From assembly GCA_009746045.1 (NCBI GenBank), contig RPFO01000368.1, forward strand, positions 1 to 64,000: a stretch of DNA of 64,000 nucleotides. The letters are read 5' to 3'. The notes under the pieces are model-generated. The model saw only the letters and a list, made by a program, of their open reading frames with translations, was not told the DNA's origin and made no database searches. This DNA comes from Mesostigma viride (Eukaryota; Streptophyta; Mesostigmatophyceae; Mesostigmatales; Mesostigmataceae). Positions 1 to 12,000 of the stretch are shown in pieces. The first letter of the stretch is position 1. Every line of letters starts with the position of its first letter. Both the position numbers and the translations under genes were made by a program.

Positions 1-1
1 G

Positions 2-762
2 TTGAACCGCACAGTGCAGGAGACCATGCGTCACTACACCGACGCGGTGGGCAGCAATTGGGAGGAGCTTCTGGGCTTGGTGGAGTTCTCCCTGAACAAT
101 GCTCCCCAGGCCCCACGGATTTACTCCCTTTTTCCTCACTCTGGCAGGCACCCTCTCACGCCTCCCGACCTGCTTATGAGCCCGAACGGGGAGAGGATCA
201 GGTCAAGCTGGACACACGCAGGGGGTGATCGCTGCTGCAGCGGATGCACCAGGCTCATAACAGTGCAGTCCAGGGCTACCGTGCCGCGACCGAGCGGTAT
301 CTGGAGAGGACGGCCGGCAAGCGGGATAACCGGGCGCCGTCCATTGAAGTGGGCGATTGGGTCCTGGTGGAGGCCCACAGATCGGACGATTCTCACACAA
401 GGTGGGAGAAGGAGCTGAAGACTAAGCTTCGTCCCATGTTCCTGGGCCCCTACAAGGTTCTCACCAAGTTTGATGACGTCATGTTCCAGGTGGACGTCCC
501 GGTGTCATGGAATCTCACGTCCACGTCACCGTTTCCATCGTGACCAGCTCAAGTTGTACCACCAGAACACCATTCAGGGTAGGGTCAACCCCCGGCCCCG
601 TTGGAGTTCAATCCGGACACAGGGGAACAGGAGGATGAGGTGGCTGCGATCGTGGGACACCGAGATGTCAAACGAGGTCGGGGGACCCAGCGACAGTACC
701 GTGTGCGATGGCGATTCGCGCAGCATGAGTCGGAGGACTCCTGGCGCACCCTACTGAGTTAG
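2..762 (+). pseudogene. pol: Ty3/gypsy chromovirus pol, 3' end: integrase C-terminus plus chromodomain
   Basis: This is the tail of a retrotransposon polyprotein that starts outside the window. Three frames carry one homologous product, so it is broken by frameshifts. Bases 2-120 encode the end of the integrase core (TVQETMRHYTDAVGSNWEEL, then EFSLNNA). Bases 244-520 encode the integrase C-terminal region with the GPY/F-type motif LRPMFLGPYKVL. Bases 604-762 encode a chromodomain-like segment (EVAAIVGHRDVKRG, QYRVRWRFAQHESEDSW) ending at TAG 760-762. An integrase followed by a chromodomain is typical of chromoviruses, where the chromodomain is thought to steer integration to marked chromatin. 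The frame breaks mean it is unlikely to be functional. Confidence 0.85.
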
Positions 763-843
763 CGGGTTGCGCCCGCTTATTGGAAGCATACAAGAAGACA
801 CACCAGTTGCATTAATAGGCGGTATAACGGTGTACGGTGTAGG

Positions 844-3385
844 GTGAGAGTGAGGTGTGACCGGGTCAGGTACACGCCGACTAACGCCTTGGCTTGTGGT
901 GTGTGGGCCGTGCAGGGGACGCCGCGGAGGCGCTTCCCGAGCCAGACTTCTGCCAGCGCCGCGGAGGCCGTAGAGGCAGGGATCCGGGTAGTAGACGGGG
1001 AGTCGAGTGAGGAAGATCTGGTGGATATGGACACGACAGATTACCCGGAGGCCCCTCTACCAGAACAGGTTGACAGGATGCAGACAGCTCGCGGAGAGCC
1101 TGCAGTCCGAAGGGGCGTTTCAAGGGCCGGGGGCTCGGGGGTGGTGGCCGGCACGAGACGTCGTCCAGACCCGAAGCTCCGGACGCGCGCGCGCTGCAGA
1201 TAGTGAAGGAGCTGAATGAGGAGACATTAACCCCCGGTGTTCGTGCGCGACTATGGTCGGGCGGGTGACTTGGTGGAGCGGCGTCGTCGGCGCCGTAACC
1301 AGATGCCGTCAGATCTCCGCGCCGATTCCATTCTGGCGCGGGTCGGCCCCGCTAAGCTGGAGGATTTTCGATGGTTCGTGCGGAGAAATGTGGGGTTCAA
1401 GATCGAGACCCGCACCGCCGAGCGCGACGGCGTGGTGGTCGGTATCGACTGGGAAACCCATGAGCGGGAGTGCCTGTGTCATGCGTGCGTGAACACGCTG
1501 GATGCAGGTCTGGCTTTTCCACGGCTGTTGCTCCTCCTAATTCCACCCGAGGTGCGGAAGCATCTGGAGAACTACTTTCCGCGATACCTCCCGTTGAAGG
1601 GGCGTTGCGGGGCGAGAAGTGTATGCGCGCGGGTCAGTACTCGTTACGGCAGGCCCTGGATCGCATTGTGGCGATGGACGACGAGGACCAGGATGATGGG
1701 AGCGAGGGTGACGACTCCGACTCTGATGACTACCCTCCCCGTCCTCTTCCTCGTCCCCCTTCAAGGGATCCACCTTCTGGGGGCTCCTTGGAGGGCGGCG
1801 CAGGACATCGTCCTGTGACGCGTTTCGAGGCGCCACCGCCGGCGATGGGCTGGGGGCGCCCCTCTGGGCGAGGGTCTCGCCCGCGGCCCACGGGTTGGGG
1901 CGGAGGCAGCCAACCAGAGCTCGGCGTGCTCCAGACCGGCCTGCACGTCGGCGCTCGCCCTCACCGTCATCGCGCTCGCGTTCCCGTTCGGACTCGGGAA
2001 CGGAGGTACGCCCTGCTCGCCGAGCTTCACCACCACCTCGTCGCCCGGCGGATCGGCACTGGGAGCGCACGTGGGGGTCGGCGGTGGAATTGGAGCGAGA
2101 GTCTCGGCGACCGCGGTCGGATACGACGGGAGCTGCTCCGGCTAGGACAGAACAGCCGGCCGGGGGCGAGCCCCCGGTTGTGGCCCCCTTAGATCCTCCG
2201 ACGGATGCGGGCCAGGAGGAGCCTACCTTCCTTGTCTCCTTGGAACCACCGGAGCCTACCTTTTTGGTCTCCCTGGATCCACGTCCCCGGCCTGCACCAG
2301 CCGGCTCATCAATGCCACGTCCTGCGGAGGGACACATCCGTCCCACTTCGTCGGGTCGACACTCGCACTCTTCCGCGGAGGAACCGTGCCTACACCCCCT
2401 GGCAGCGACGCGACCTCGGGCCGCCGAGGATCCCAGCGGAACGGGCATTCTGGTACCAGCGGAGCCCGTGATGCGTTTGGAAGCGCTCGTAGCTGCGGTA
2501 CAATCAGGACAGGACCTGATACAGCGCCTGATGGTCCAGCACGGTCGTCAAGGCGATCATTCTGCTGCCACCTCAGTGGGCTATGATGCGGCCTCCAGAG
2601 CTCCTGGGTCATCTCACGAGGAGTGGTCATTGGGCGACTTCATACGGCCGGTACCGGGCCGAGTGGTGCGACATGGTGGGCCAGGACCGCGCACGGAGAA
2701 GCTCTGTGTGACATTCGAGGGGCCTCCGGCTTTTCAGGTTCCCCCGGGTACGCACCTACCTGCTCCTCTGGTGTTTCGCGCGGGTCCTTGGTTCGCTGTG
2801 GATCGCGGGGCTTACTGGGAACAGATAGAGATCACCTTTCTGCCCCAAGTCCCCCTGCCCCTGCCGCAACCCGACGACCCTCGCTTCCCCGCTGCGGTGG
2901 GGCATGTTGTGCGATTCGGGTCCGAAGACTGGTGGGATTGGCGCTATCAGGTCGATGGGGTGAAGCACGTGGTGACGCCTCCCAAGGTGGCTCCAGCGGA
3001 GGGGAGTGCCTTTCTTAATCTGGTGGCGCCCGATATTGTAGGGGCCCGGACGGTGTCGATCAATGATGATCACGTGCGTATGGAGGTTTTCCTGATGGGG
3101 GTGCACTTTGTTCGCGAGCACCGGTGTGGGGTGGTGGATCGGTCGGCGTTGACGCTCATGTTCACCCATCCCCAGTACCTTGCTGGGTTCCTGTCGCTGT
3201 GGCCCCGAGGGTCGTGGGTGGAGCTGTCCCGGCTGGGTCGACAGAAGGTGTCCCCCTACCAGGTGGCTTTCGAGGTTGACTTGTGTTCGCACCCTGGGGT
3301 GATGACTTCACAGATGACCCACGCGGGGCGTAGGGCCTTCACTGAAATCCTGTCGCAGCGACGTGCCACTAGCGGCGGACGCTAG
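844..3385 (+). pseudogene. Unknown post-pol ORF of the gypsy element (env position)
   Basis: Between the pol stop and the 3' LTR lies about 2.5 kb of coding-like sequence in at least three frames: 844-1203, 1237-1660 and 1895-3385, the last open for 496 codons. The first part is acidic and disordered-looking. The second has FRWFVRRNVGFKIETRT and a CLCHAC cysteine pair. The middle (1900-2550) is rich in Arg, Ser and Pro with RS stretches. The last 250 codons look folded, with many aromatics (WWDWRYQVDG, FLMGVHFVREH). No signal peptide, membrane helix or env-like furin site is seen, so an envelope role is not supported. I do not recognise the family. A diverged trace may occur at the same place in the second gypsy element near 57230-57340. 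Confidence 0.6.
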
Positions 3386-3587
3386 AGTGGTTAGAATAGT
3401 TTTCGTGACGGATAGAGGATTGATCCAGTCACCATCATTGTCTTACTACTACGTCAGAGTTGGTCCTGTGTATCAACTTCTAGAGGAACTGGCATTACTA
3501 ACCTGCGGGTGAACCGAGGTTGGGACATAGTACTCTTATAGTAGTGTTGTTTTCCAATCTCACTTGTACGGTAGGGACTACCGACCC

Positions 3588-3603
3588 CCATGGGGGGGAG
3601 GAG
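3588..3603 (+). promoter_or_regulatory. Polypurine tract before 3' LTR
   Basis: The G-rich run ATGGGGGGGAGGAG lies directly before the LTR start TGTTACG, the expected position for plus-strand DNA priming. The same arrangement occurs before the LTR at 57598, and a similar one at 7075-7094. Confidence 0.7.
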
Positions 3604-5533
3604 TGTTACGTCCCTGCCCTTTTGGCTGGACGTAACAATGGAATAAATTACTAAGGCTGTTTGGTCTATTGAACTTGGGTTTTACGGACCTTGGCTATTG
3701 TGTGAATTGGACTAGTTATTTTGGTCCTAGGTTGTCCTTTTAGGGGCCGGCGCTGTGGCGCCGCGCCGGTTCTGAGTCTGTCAGTGGTTCTAGGCGTGGA
3801 TCCTATAGTTGAGGGTCGATGTCGGCCCGGATCCTACGTGGAATGAGTGACTCGGATTGTTCTAAGGAAATTGGCGTGTATCTGCGCCGCAACCAACCTA
3901 GGTTAAATTGGTCCAAGGACGAGAGTCTCGTCCTCTTGGTTTAATGAATGATAAGTGCGAATACGCCTACACATTGAGCCCGGGGCATTATCCATTTGTA
4001 ATTGGTATTGCTAGCCATTATAAGTGTGAACTAATTAGCTTGGCATTAACCCTTAGTCCGCTGACCCATTTTTGGCTCTTTCATACCCCTGAAAATGAAA
4101 AAAATCATAACTCACAGGCCACAACTCCAAATACCCCCAACCAAGATGCTAGGAGTATCTACACTTCAAGGGCTTTCAGAATATGCAATAATACCACGGC
4201 TTTATCAAAGCATTTGGATGATAGCTCTACTCAAAGTTGGCCAAAAGACGATCTTTTTTCCCCAAGGAAAAGTCTACCCCCCCTAACTTTCCAGGTAGGG
4301 TAGGGAATCTCAATATCAACATTGGACAACTTAGTTGGATAGTCCAATGGTGGTTTCCTTGGGTCAGACCACCCGAATAACCCATTAGACCTATATGAGG
4401 TGCTCATATACGTGTGTGGGTTACGCGCGCGTACACAGCCATCTATGACATGCAATACAAGAATGCATTATAACAAGCTATAAAAGATTGCCAAAGGTGC
4501 TGGAATACAAACATGTTGCCTACCTGCATTAACGAAATGATATGCTCCAAAGAAATGCCATAAACTGGTCACTTTCAGGGCTAATACCACTCTTTACAGC
4601 AGGCATGGAAGCTTGCTGAAAGGTGCACTAAAATCTCGTCAAATATAATGCATGGGAGACGTATTCCGCTGCAAAAGACACGCAAACACGTTGCCGTATC
4701 TGGCTCGTTCACGTCCTGACCGGATTCCAGTGGCCGGGACCCTCATATCTCACACATACCATTGCTTTACAGGCATAGGTCGCCATAGCCGCATCATGCA
4801 TGCATCCTTTATGATTACCAGTTGATGCTGCGTTCAAAGATTACCTATAAACGCGTCCGCATTCCCAGCAAACGCATCAGCGGACATCCCGTACCTAATC
4901 TGGATGCTTGGGCTGGCGCAGACTGCCCGGCCATGAGGATAAAATGGAAATGTGATAGGCGATGACTTGTCTGGCACTGACGACCAAGAAGGCAGTATTT
5001 TCCTACCTGTATTTTCCCAATCCTAAAAATCTGGCCATGTCTGACCTACGAAAATCACGCATCATCATTCTGAGCAACATTCTAAACCGTTTCGAGCCGC
5101 GAGACGCAAAATTTCCCTGATAACGGCACGTTGGCAGCCATATCTCGTCACGCGCGCGCGCGAGTGAAAATTTCCCGCCAAAGTCACGTGACCCCCTATG
5201 ATTACAGCCCTATAATTACCAGGCTATGGCGGATATTACCCCCAAACCTATGCATCACCTTCGTCCCTAAGTGTTCCCGGACCCACCGGACAACTGTCCT
5301 CCGTCACGGGTGGCGCGGCGCTCTCGGCGCGGCGCGAAATTCGACCGTTAGTCAAACCCCCCGACAGGTCGGGGGGTTAGCGGACTAAGGGTTAAGCCGT
5401 GATGCCAGATATCTCACGACTCACGTCGTGAAGCGCAACCTACTTTAGGCTATCTTGAATTATTCCTAATTCCGGCAAGAAGGGTCTTTTGCTACGTAGC
5501 TCAGGCTAGGTGAGTCTGGGCAGGGACGTAACA
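3604..5533 (+). mobile_element. 3' LTR of gypsy element A, split by a MITE
   Basis: The segment starts TGTTACGTCC and ends GGGACGTAACA. Its outer parts (3604-4049 and 5392-5533) align by eye with the 666-669 bp LTRs at 42848 and 57598. Shared landmarks are GGACGTAACAATGGAATAAA, the ACGAGAGTCTCGTCC hairpin, and CAAGAAGGGTCTTT near the end. Without the insert the LTR would be about 590 bp. The left LTR of this element is outside the window, so no TSD can be read. Confidence 0.85.
4050..5391. mobile_element. piggyBac-like non-autonomous element (TTAA target, 18-bp TIRs)
   Basis: The insert interrupts the LTR between GGCA and GCCG, and both ends are flanked by TTAA (4046-4049, 5392-5395). The uninterrupted LTRs elsewhere read GGCATCAAGCCG here, so one TTAA is the old site. 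The ends are inverted repeats: CCCTTAGTCCGCTGACCC on the left, and the complement of GGGTTAGCGGACTAAGGG on the right, with one mismatch. A TTAA duplication and a CCC start are the hallmarks of the piggyBac superfamily. The 1.34-kb interior has no ORF resembling a transposase, so it must be mobilised in trans if at all. A short hairpin (CCCCCCGACAGGTCGGGGGG) lies next to the right end. Confidence 0.75.
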
Positions 5534-7094
5534 CCTGCGTCATCCATTTAGTTCTTCCCCCTCTTGTCCCGATTGTAGTTGGCCCCGGACCCGTTTATTA
5601 TTAATGAAATAAAGACGTTGGCACGCGAGATTTCCAAGTTGCAACCCATTGTCCAACGGGTTAAAGATTCTTTCCTGATACCTTGATCAGGACCCGGCCC
5701 GGGTCTGATCACAGGTCCGGACGTAACATCAGGACTGGCGATTTTGCGGCTGCATTCGACATTTCTAACCCACGCAAGCTGATGGCCTGGCAGTCGACAT
5801 GGAGAAGAGAAGAGAAGTCAAGGCAGTCGCGCGTTGCGACGGCCCCTGCTTGCAAGCTCACTGTCTCCGATGGATCAGCCCCCGTGCCGGCCGTGAACAG
5901 CTGATGCCTCGGTATCTTCACAGCGACCCGTGCAGATCCGCCCGTCATAAGAGTCTCTGCTCGAGCGTCATGCTGATCCGCCTCGTGTTCGGCTCTCCAT
6001 GCTTCTTCTGGGGCGACGACACCGGCCCTCGTTGGCGGCATTTCATGCTGCGGTCCTCATGCCTCTCCGAATGCGATTGCTGACTCTGGAGACATTGGTG
6101 GCACCTCATGCTGTCGCAGCCCCTCGCCGCCTTTTCAATTGTTGGTGCGACATTGACCGGATTGCTTCAACCTGCGTTGCTACGACAATCGGCGTTTCAT
6201 GGCTGTAACCGCCCCTTCGCCTTGACATTCGGTCACCGACTACTGTTGCGCCTCGTCGTGCATTGGCGCACTGAGGCGCCCATATGGTCATCATGCCGTT
6301 CAAGTATGAAGTGTCCGGCCGCCATGGCCCTTTCTCTTGGGCCCCTATGCCGAGAACGTTACCAAGGTGTGATCGAATCCTGATGTCTAGTATGGCGACA
6401 CTTTTATGTCGGTTGCATGCGGCATATCTTCGTGCGACCGTGGTCTTTCCAACCACGTCTGCGTTGCGCCGCCCACGTGGTATCGATCGGCGTCGCCGGC
6501 GACTTTAAGCATGTCACGCCATGCTGCACATGTCCCTGTTTATCGAGATAAGACCCAGTTGCTTCTCTGAGGTCGTGCTGTAAAGCATTCCTCATGTTGT
6601 TGAGCATATTTGTATCTCCCAGCTTCAAGTGGTGCCTCACTTGTTGAGTGCACGTTATTAGGCTACTCGAGTCGAGTGTGAGCTGCCACTTTCAGGACCC
6701 GGAGTAGGTAGCCGGCCTTACGCCAACCTGGACCCATCCTTTTTTTTTACTCGTGTAAGGGTTCCGGTAGATAGGACCCATGCAGGAGTGGGATGATAGA
6801 GGCCATGGGAATGACCTTGCAAAGGAGAAGCAGCCAGTCGGTAAGGTGGTGCGCCCCACGCCTTGACCAATGGAGGCCTGATACCATCAGTATCAGGAGA
6901 GTCCCCGCCGTTTGAAACAGGTTCCAGTCAGGCAGGCCCCCGCCCTGGCGAGCAAGTCACACGAACTGTTTATTGTGGCGACTGCTGATCCCTGGAAGGC
7001 CGTACTCGTGGTTGAAGTCTGAAAGCCCCTGCATGATATAGGGTTGTTCATGGTTCCTCCCTTCGGCTCCCACCTCATGGAGGAGGGGGAGGAG
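5534..7094. other. Degenerate sequence, probably gypsy-related remnant; no gene seen
   Basis: No reading frame here has a recognisable domain; the longest are about 115 codons. An LTR-end-like string, GGACGTAACA, occurs near 5721-5730. A polypurine-like stretch (GGAGGAGGGGGAGGAG) ends at 7094 just before an LTR-like sequence. The simplest reading is the eroded interior of an element related to the gypsy family. Confidence 0.35.
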
Positions 7095-7829
7095 TGTTGC
7101 ATCCCAACGCAACAGTAGACTGTGTTACGCTCCCGCCGTAACTGCTTGGACGTAGAGTTTGTTACGTCCGTTCAATCGCCCCAGGTTCCGCTGAATTTGG
7201 ACAAGTGTGCAGAAAGTTATACATGATACCGACTTGGTGCAGCCGGTTATGCATGTACCCGGTCGGAACCAATGTGGTACCGTCCGGCAGGTTTAGGTAT
7301 ATCGTCAGCACCTGCGCTGTGTAGTACCTACCGTGGCAACAACAGCCAGCATGCACCCTTGTGCCGAATGCGTCTCTAATTGTGTGCACCATGTTTGCTA
7401 AGGGCCGGATGGCCCGGCGCCTTTTAGTAGGACCAAAAGACAAGTGGGAATTGTGGACATAAATGTGTGTGCCACGTACTTAGTATTATTTGTGTGGTTG
7501 CGCCCGACGGCCCATGTCGGCCCACTGTCAAGTGTGGTCAAGACAGAGCCGGTGGCAAGGAATATTAGCAAGGAAGGTGGCCCAACCTTCAGACGCGCTT
7601 GATACTCAGCTATGGAGTAGCGTCACTACCCTCCCCGGCCCTTGGGGAGTGATTAGTTTTTCAACCTTGTCCCATTTAGGTAAAGCCGACCCTGGCATGA
7701 TTGATAATTTGTATTAATGACGATATTGTAAATTGGCATTGCATCCCCTGTCCAGTAGGAAAAGATCTTTCGCATTTGAATTAGGTGCTACCTCGGCCCG
7801 AGGTTAGACGCCGGGGCTAGGATGTTACA
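7095..7829 (+). mobile_element. Diverged gypsy-type LTR
   Basis: This 735-bp segment begins TGTTGC after a polypurine tract and ends GATGTTACA. It contains internal TTACG and GGACGTA words like those in the other gypsy LTRs. No partner LTR or TSD is visible, so it is either a 3' LTR of a degraded element or a solo LTR. The boundaries are approximate. Confidence 0.45.
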
Positions 7830-9078
7830 GCATGGGGGTGTCCGTCACGTAGATGTGGGCCGGTGGATGTCGGGAGGGAGCCACGACGGGGGGGGGGGGG
7901 GGGGGGAGTTAGCAGGGCCGGTGGTGTGTGCTAACACCAACATGTTGTGGGCCCGTCTAGAGCGGCACGAGGACTAGCAGACATGTCCTAGGATCTGCGG
8001 GCATCGTACTCTTGGGCCGTACCGCTCTTTACAGCAATACAATCCCTTGTTCAATTAGTGGTGTGGGGTGGAGTTGCAATGAATCATCATGTTGCTGTAA
8101 GTGTGTGAGGCATGCGACGCACGGCTTCCATGGTGACGGATGGGTTGCATGGATGTGGGGCACACTTAGATGGGGTGGCAGGTGGACAGACAGCGGTAGC
8201 ACGTGGGCAAGGCATCTGAGGGGTACTCCTTTGTCACTGGCACAGGTCTTATCTATGCTTCCTGCAGCTAGCGCGTGCTATCAGGTGTTGATAATGAAGC
8301 GGTGCGCCCCTCTTTTCCTTCCGTGTGGCTCTCTGTAGTTTCCTACAAGGACACGGCTGCTACGTGGCACTTAACTGGGGGCGGGGAACAACAACTGTAG
8401 AACGTTGACTCAGCACTCAGCACCGATTTTTTTGTGAGATTCCCATCAATCTTCAGGCCACCGTACCTGAAGCATCTGCGTTTTACCCAGGAAATAGGAA
8501 GTTCCACGACTGGGACCGCCGGATGTGCTTGGGATCTGCAGCTTTCCCTTTCGTCGCCCAATATCCATTATCCAATATCGGCCCTGTGTTCGGCGTCAGC
8601 TCAGGGGCACAGTGACGAAAAATGGTGGTCGCGTGACCGATTAGGGTTTAGATCACACGATAGATCACGATATTATTAAGCCTGACATTGGTGAGATTCA
8701 ACTGGGCAGCGACGGCACCAAGTTATAGCGTCATAAGTACATACTGCGTAGTGCTTGTATCAGTTCGGCAAACTCGGATTATTGACGTCTAAGTGGCCTG
8801 CAGAATATCCTCCGAAACTGAATGAGTCGCCAGTTAGCCAAAGAAGGGCCTTGATGCCGCAAGCCTATCGCAATTTTGCCATCTGCATATCTGCTCACAG
8901 AGGCAAGGACATGAGCGATCGAGCTTTCTTGAAACTCACCTGTATCAACAACCAGATGTTTCCCCCCTGTAGATCATGTATCTGACTAAATGTTTTTTAT
9001 TGAGATAGCCTGCATCTGTATAAGCGCAATATCTGTCGCTGTGGATTGCGAAAACGATTTCCGCTGCCCTAAAGGAAA
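7830..9078. other. Intergenic region upstream of the MBL-GAF gene
   Basis: No coding sequence is supported. The only notable feature is a run of 19 G at 7888-7906. The stretch must hold the promoter and 5' UTR of the plus-strand gene at 9079, but no TATA box or other core element could be assigned with confidence. Confidence 0.4.
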
Positions 9079-12000
9079 ATGAAGGTCAAATTTTGGGGCA
9101 CTAGAGGCTCTATAACGAAGGCTGGACCTGATACCTTGAAGTATGGGGGTAACACGAGCTGTGTCCAAGTTATATCTAGTAAAGGGACGATGCTTGTGCT
9201 GGATTGCGGCACTGGAGCTCACGGGCTTGGCATGAGCATCGCGAAGGAAGGGAAAGCTGTGTCCGGGCACATTTTGATTACCCATACGCATTGGGATCAT
9301 ATCCAAGGAGTTCCATTTTTCACGCCGCTGTTCATTCCCGGAAATAGCTTCCATCTTTATGGGCCCAAGGGCTTGGGCGAGAGCATGCGGGAGACGCTCA
9401 AAGGCCAGATGCAGGTAAGTCCTTCAGGAGGACCGTAGGGCCCGTGTGCGCGGGTTTCGGTTGCTCGCACGAAGGATGGCGGTTCCAATTTTGAATAGGA
9501 CGGCTGTTACAGTATGCCAGCTATCCTTGGGAATCACATCCCACGCAAAGGTTTTCCTCTCGGCGTTTTCGTCCATGAGCTCCCTTTGTCTGTCAACGGT
9601 TCAGCCTAATGGAGAACGCTGCACTTGCTTGACCCTCCCCGCTGTCCAGGTAGTGCCCCCTGGTTAAGGTACTCACCTCCCTGTATGGCCCATGCAGCGG
9701 TGCCTTTTGTTTGTTAGATTGCAACAGGTTGGTGCAACGAGTTGGTGCAGCATGTTGGTGCAGGAGCAGCAGGCGTGTGTGGCAGCACACGGGTTACACA
9801 GCTGCGCGCAGAGCTGCCACATCATCGCAAGCCAACGCCTTTTGAAGGGGGTTGCCTTGCGAAGCCGTAGCACACTGCGCTAGACCCATTGGTCACTATA
9901 CTGGTCACTACAGAGCTTGGGCGGTTGCCTTGCGAAGCCGGGGGGCAGGAGAGGCTTGGTGCATGGCCGCGCGTGGTTGCGCACGGCAGCAGATTGCGCA
10001 AGGGGACATTTTGACAACGGGGCGTGGGGACAAGGGGACAAGGGGACAAGGCAACAAGGGGACAAGGGGACAAGGGGACAAGGGGACAAGGGGACAAGGG
10101 GACAAGGGGACAAGGGGACAAGGGGACAAGGGGACAAGGGAACAAGGGGACAAGGCAACAAGGGAACAAGGGGACAAGGGGACAAGGGGACAAGGCGACA
10201 AGGAGAAGGGGACAAGGATATTACAAGGGGGCATGCTCATGTCGGGGCGTGCCTTGCTTCACCGCGGAAGCAAGTTAGTCACCAATCGGTACCTATGCGG
10301 CTTCAGGCAAACTGCCTGTCATTGCAGCATGCCAGGGGGGGGTGCGAGGGTGGCACCGTTGTGGGCATGCAGGGCTGTCACCTTCCCGTCTTTGAGCAGT
10401 GACTGTCTGACACTCCAGCACCCCCCATCGGTTGTAAGGCATGTGATGCAAACTGGGGGGGAGGGTGCACGTCCCCAATTACGACGCAAACTTCCAGCGC
10501 CCCGTCAATTAGGACCCACAGAACAGGTTGAAGCTGCAGGCTTACACCCGCAATATTAGGGGGGAGGGGACTACAATTCTGTTCGGTCCTGGCTCTCTAC
10601 GCTCAATGGGACCCATTTCCACTCGCAGAACCGGCCTGCTGTCGCCTCCCTCCTTCCTTTCTGCCCCTTCCTTCTCCCCCCGCACCCTTGTTGTCCCTTG
10701 TTGCGCACTCCTTGCGTACACACTTCACCCTGGCTCCGTTGCATACATGCTGTGACGCGCCACCTGTCCTGTCCCCCCCTCGCCAACTGTTACCCCCCCC
10801 GTCCTCCACTGTTCCCGTTCACCCGCACCACCTCGCCTGCCCCCCCCCGCACAGTATACGTACTTCCCGATATCCATGGAGGCCTTCAACGCCAACGTGG
10901 AGGTGCGTGCATGTGCGCGACCGAGGCAGCATGGGTCCGGTGGAGTTTGTGGCGCCGTGGCCATGACCGGAGGAGGTGGCCCTCATGAACCTGCGCTCAC
11001 TGCGGAGGTTGCCGCTCGTGCATTGCCGGCTGCGTGGGTGGCCTGGTCTAGGAGCAGGGTGCAGCAGGCAGCAGCAGGCGTTGGTTGGTGGTGATGGTCA
11101 GCTGGCAGGTTTCTGTTGCAGGTGGCCTGGTACATGCATTGCCGTGTGCCCTATCCTAGCTGCAGATCATGTGCTTTGTGCCCATCGCCCTGCCAGAAGA
11201 GGGGGGAGGTGCAGTCCGCCGTATGCCTGCGCTGCGGCGCCCGCCGTCTGCTCGCCTGTGTGGAGCGGCTTGACGTGCGTGCAGGCTGCCAATGCGTGCT
11301 TGGTGTGGGCGCAGCAGGTTGCGTGGTGCCACTGTATCCTCCCCCTTAGCGCGCATCTCCCTGTGAGCTGATATGTCTGTCAGGTTGGCGGCGGCGTGTG
11401 CCGCGGATGACTGTTCCACCCGCCATACCCTATACATAGCATACATGGTGGAGCCTGTTCACTTTATAGCGGAGCCTGTTCACGGTTCTCTGCGTTGCCT
11501 GTTGGCCATATGGCCCTGTCGGCCCTGGTTGTGCTGCCTGCTCGCCCCCGTTGCATGCGCCAGTTCCGCGACTTGGTGGAGGGCAGCTTCCTCATCGACG
11601 ACGTAAAGGTGACGGTGCACTACCTCAACCACCCGGCCATCACCGTGGGCTACCGCATCGAGGCCGATGGCGCCAGCGTGGTCTACTGCACCGACCACGA
11701 GCCGCACGACCGGGCGCTGGCCATGGGGGGGTTCCCAGGTAGGGGTCAGGGGGGGGGGAGGAGGGCAGGTAGGGCTCAGGGGGGGGGGAGGCCGGGACCC
11801 TGGGCACATGGCGGCGTGGCATTGCTTTGTATCCAAAGACGAAAGCATCAACGCAAGTACAAGAAAGTCTGCTGCACGCACGCGTTTATGCGCCAGCGGG
11901 CGCGCGTGGTGGGTGCCTGGTGAACCTGTTTGGCCCCCTGCCCACGTGCGGGACACGCGGCAGTGTGCTCACTTGACTCACTCTACGCGCGGGCGTGCCC

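Noticed and set aside
1537-2448. 303-codon minus-strand frame opposite the post-pol ORF.
   Set aside because: It mirrors the Arg/Ser/Pro-rich, GC-rich plus-strand frame. The plus-strand frame continues into a folded-looking domain, and this one does not.
6106-6456. Minus-strand frame beginning VGKTTVARR, suggesting a P-loop ATPase.
   Set aside because: The Walker A pattern is incomplete (no G-x4 before GK), there is no Walker B, and the frame sits in degenerate repeat DNA.
9822-10559. Several 110-235-codon frames over the 8-bp repeat in intron 1.
   Set aside because: They are low-complexity translations of a stop-free repeat inside an intron.
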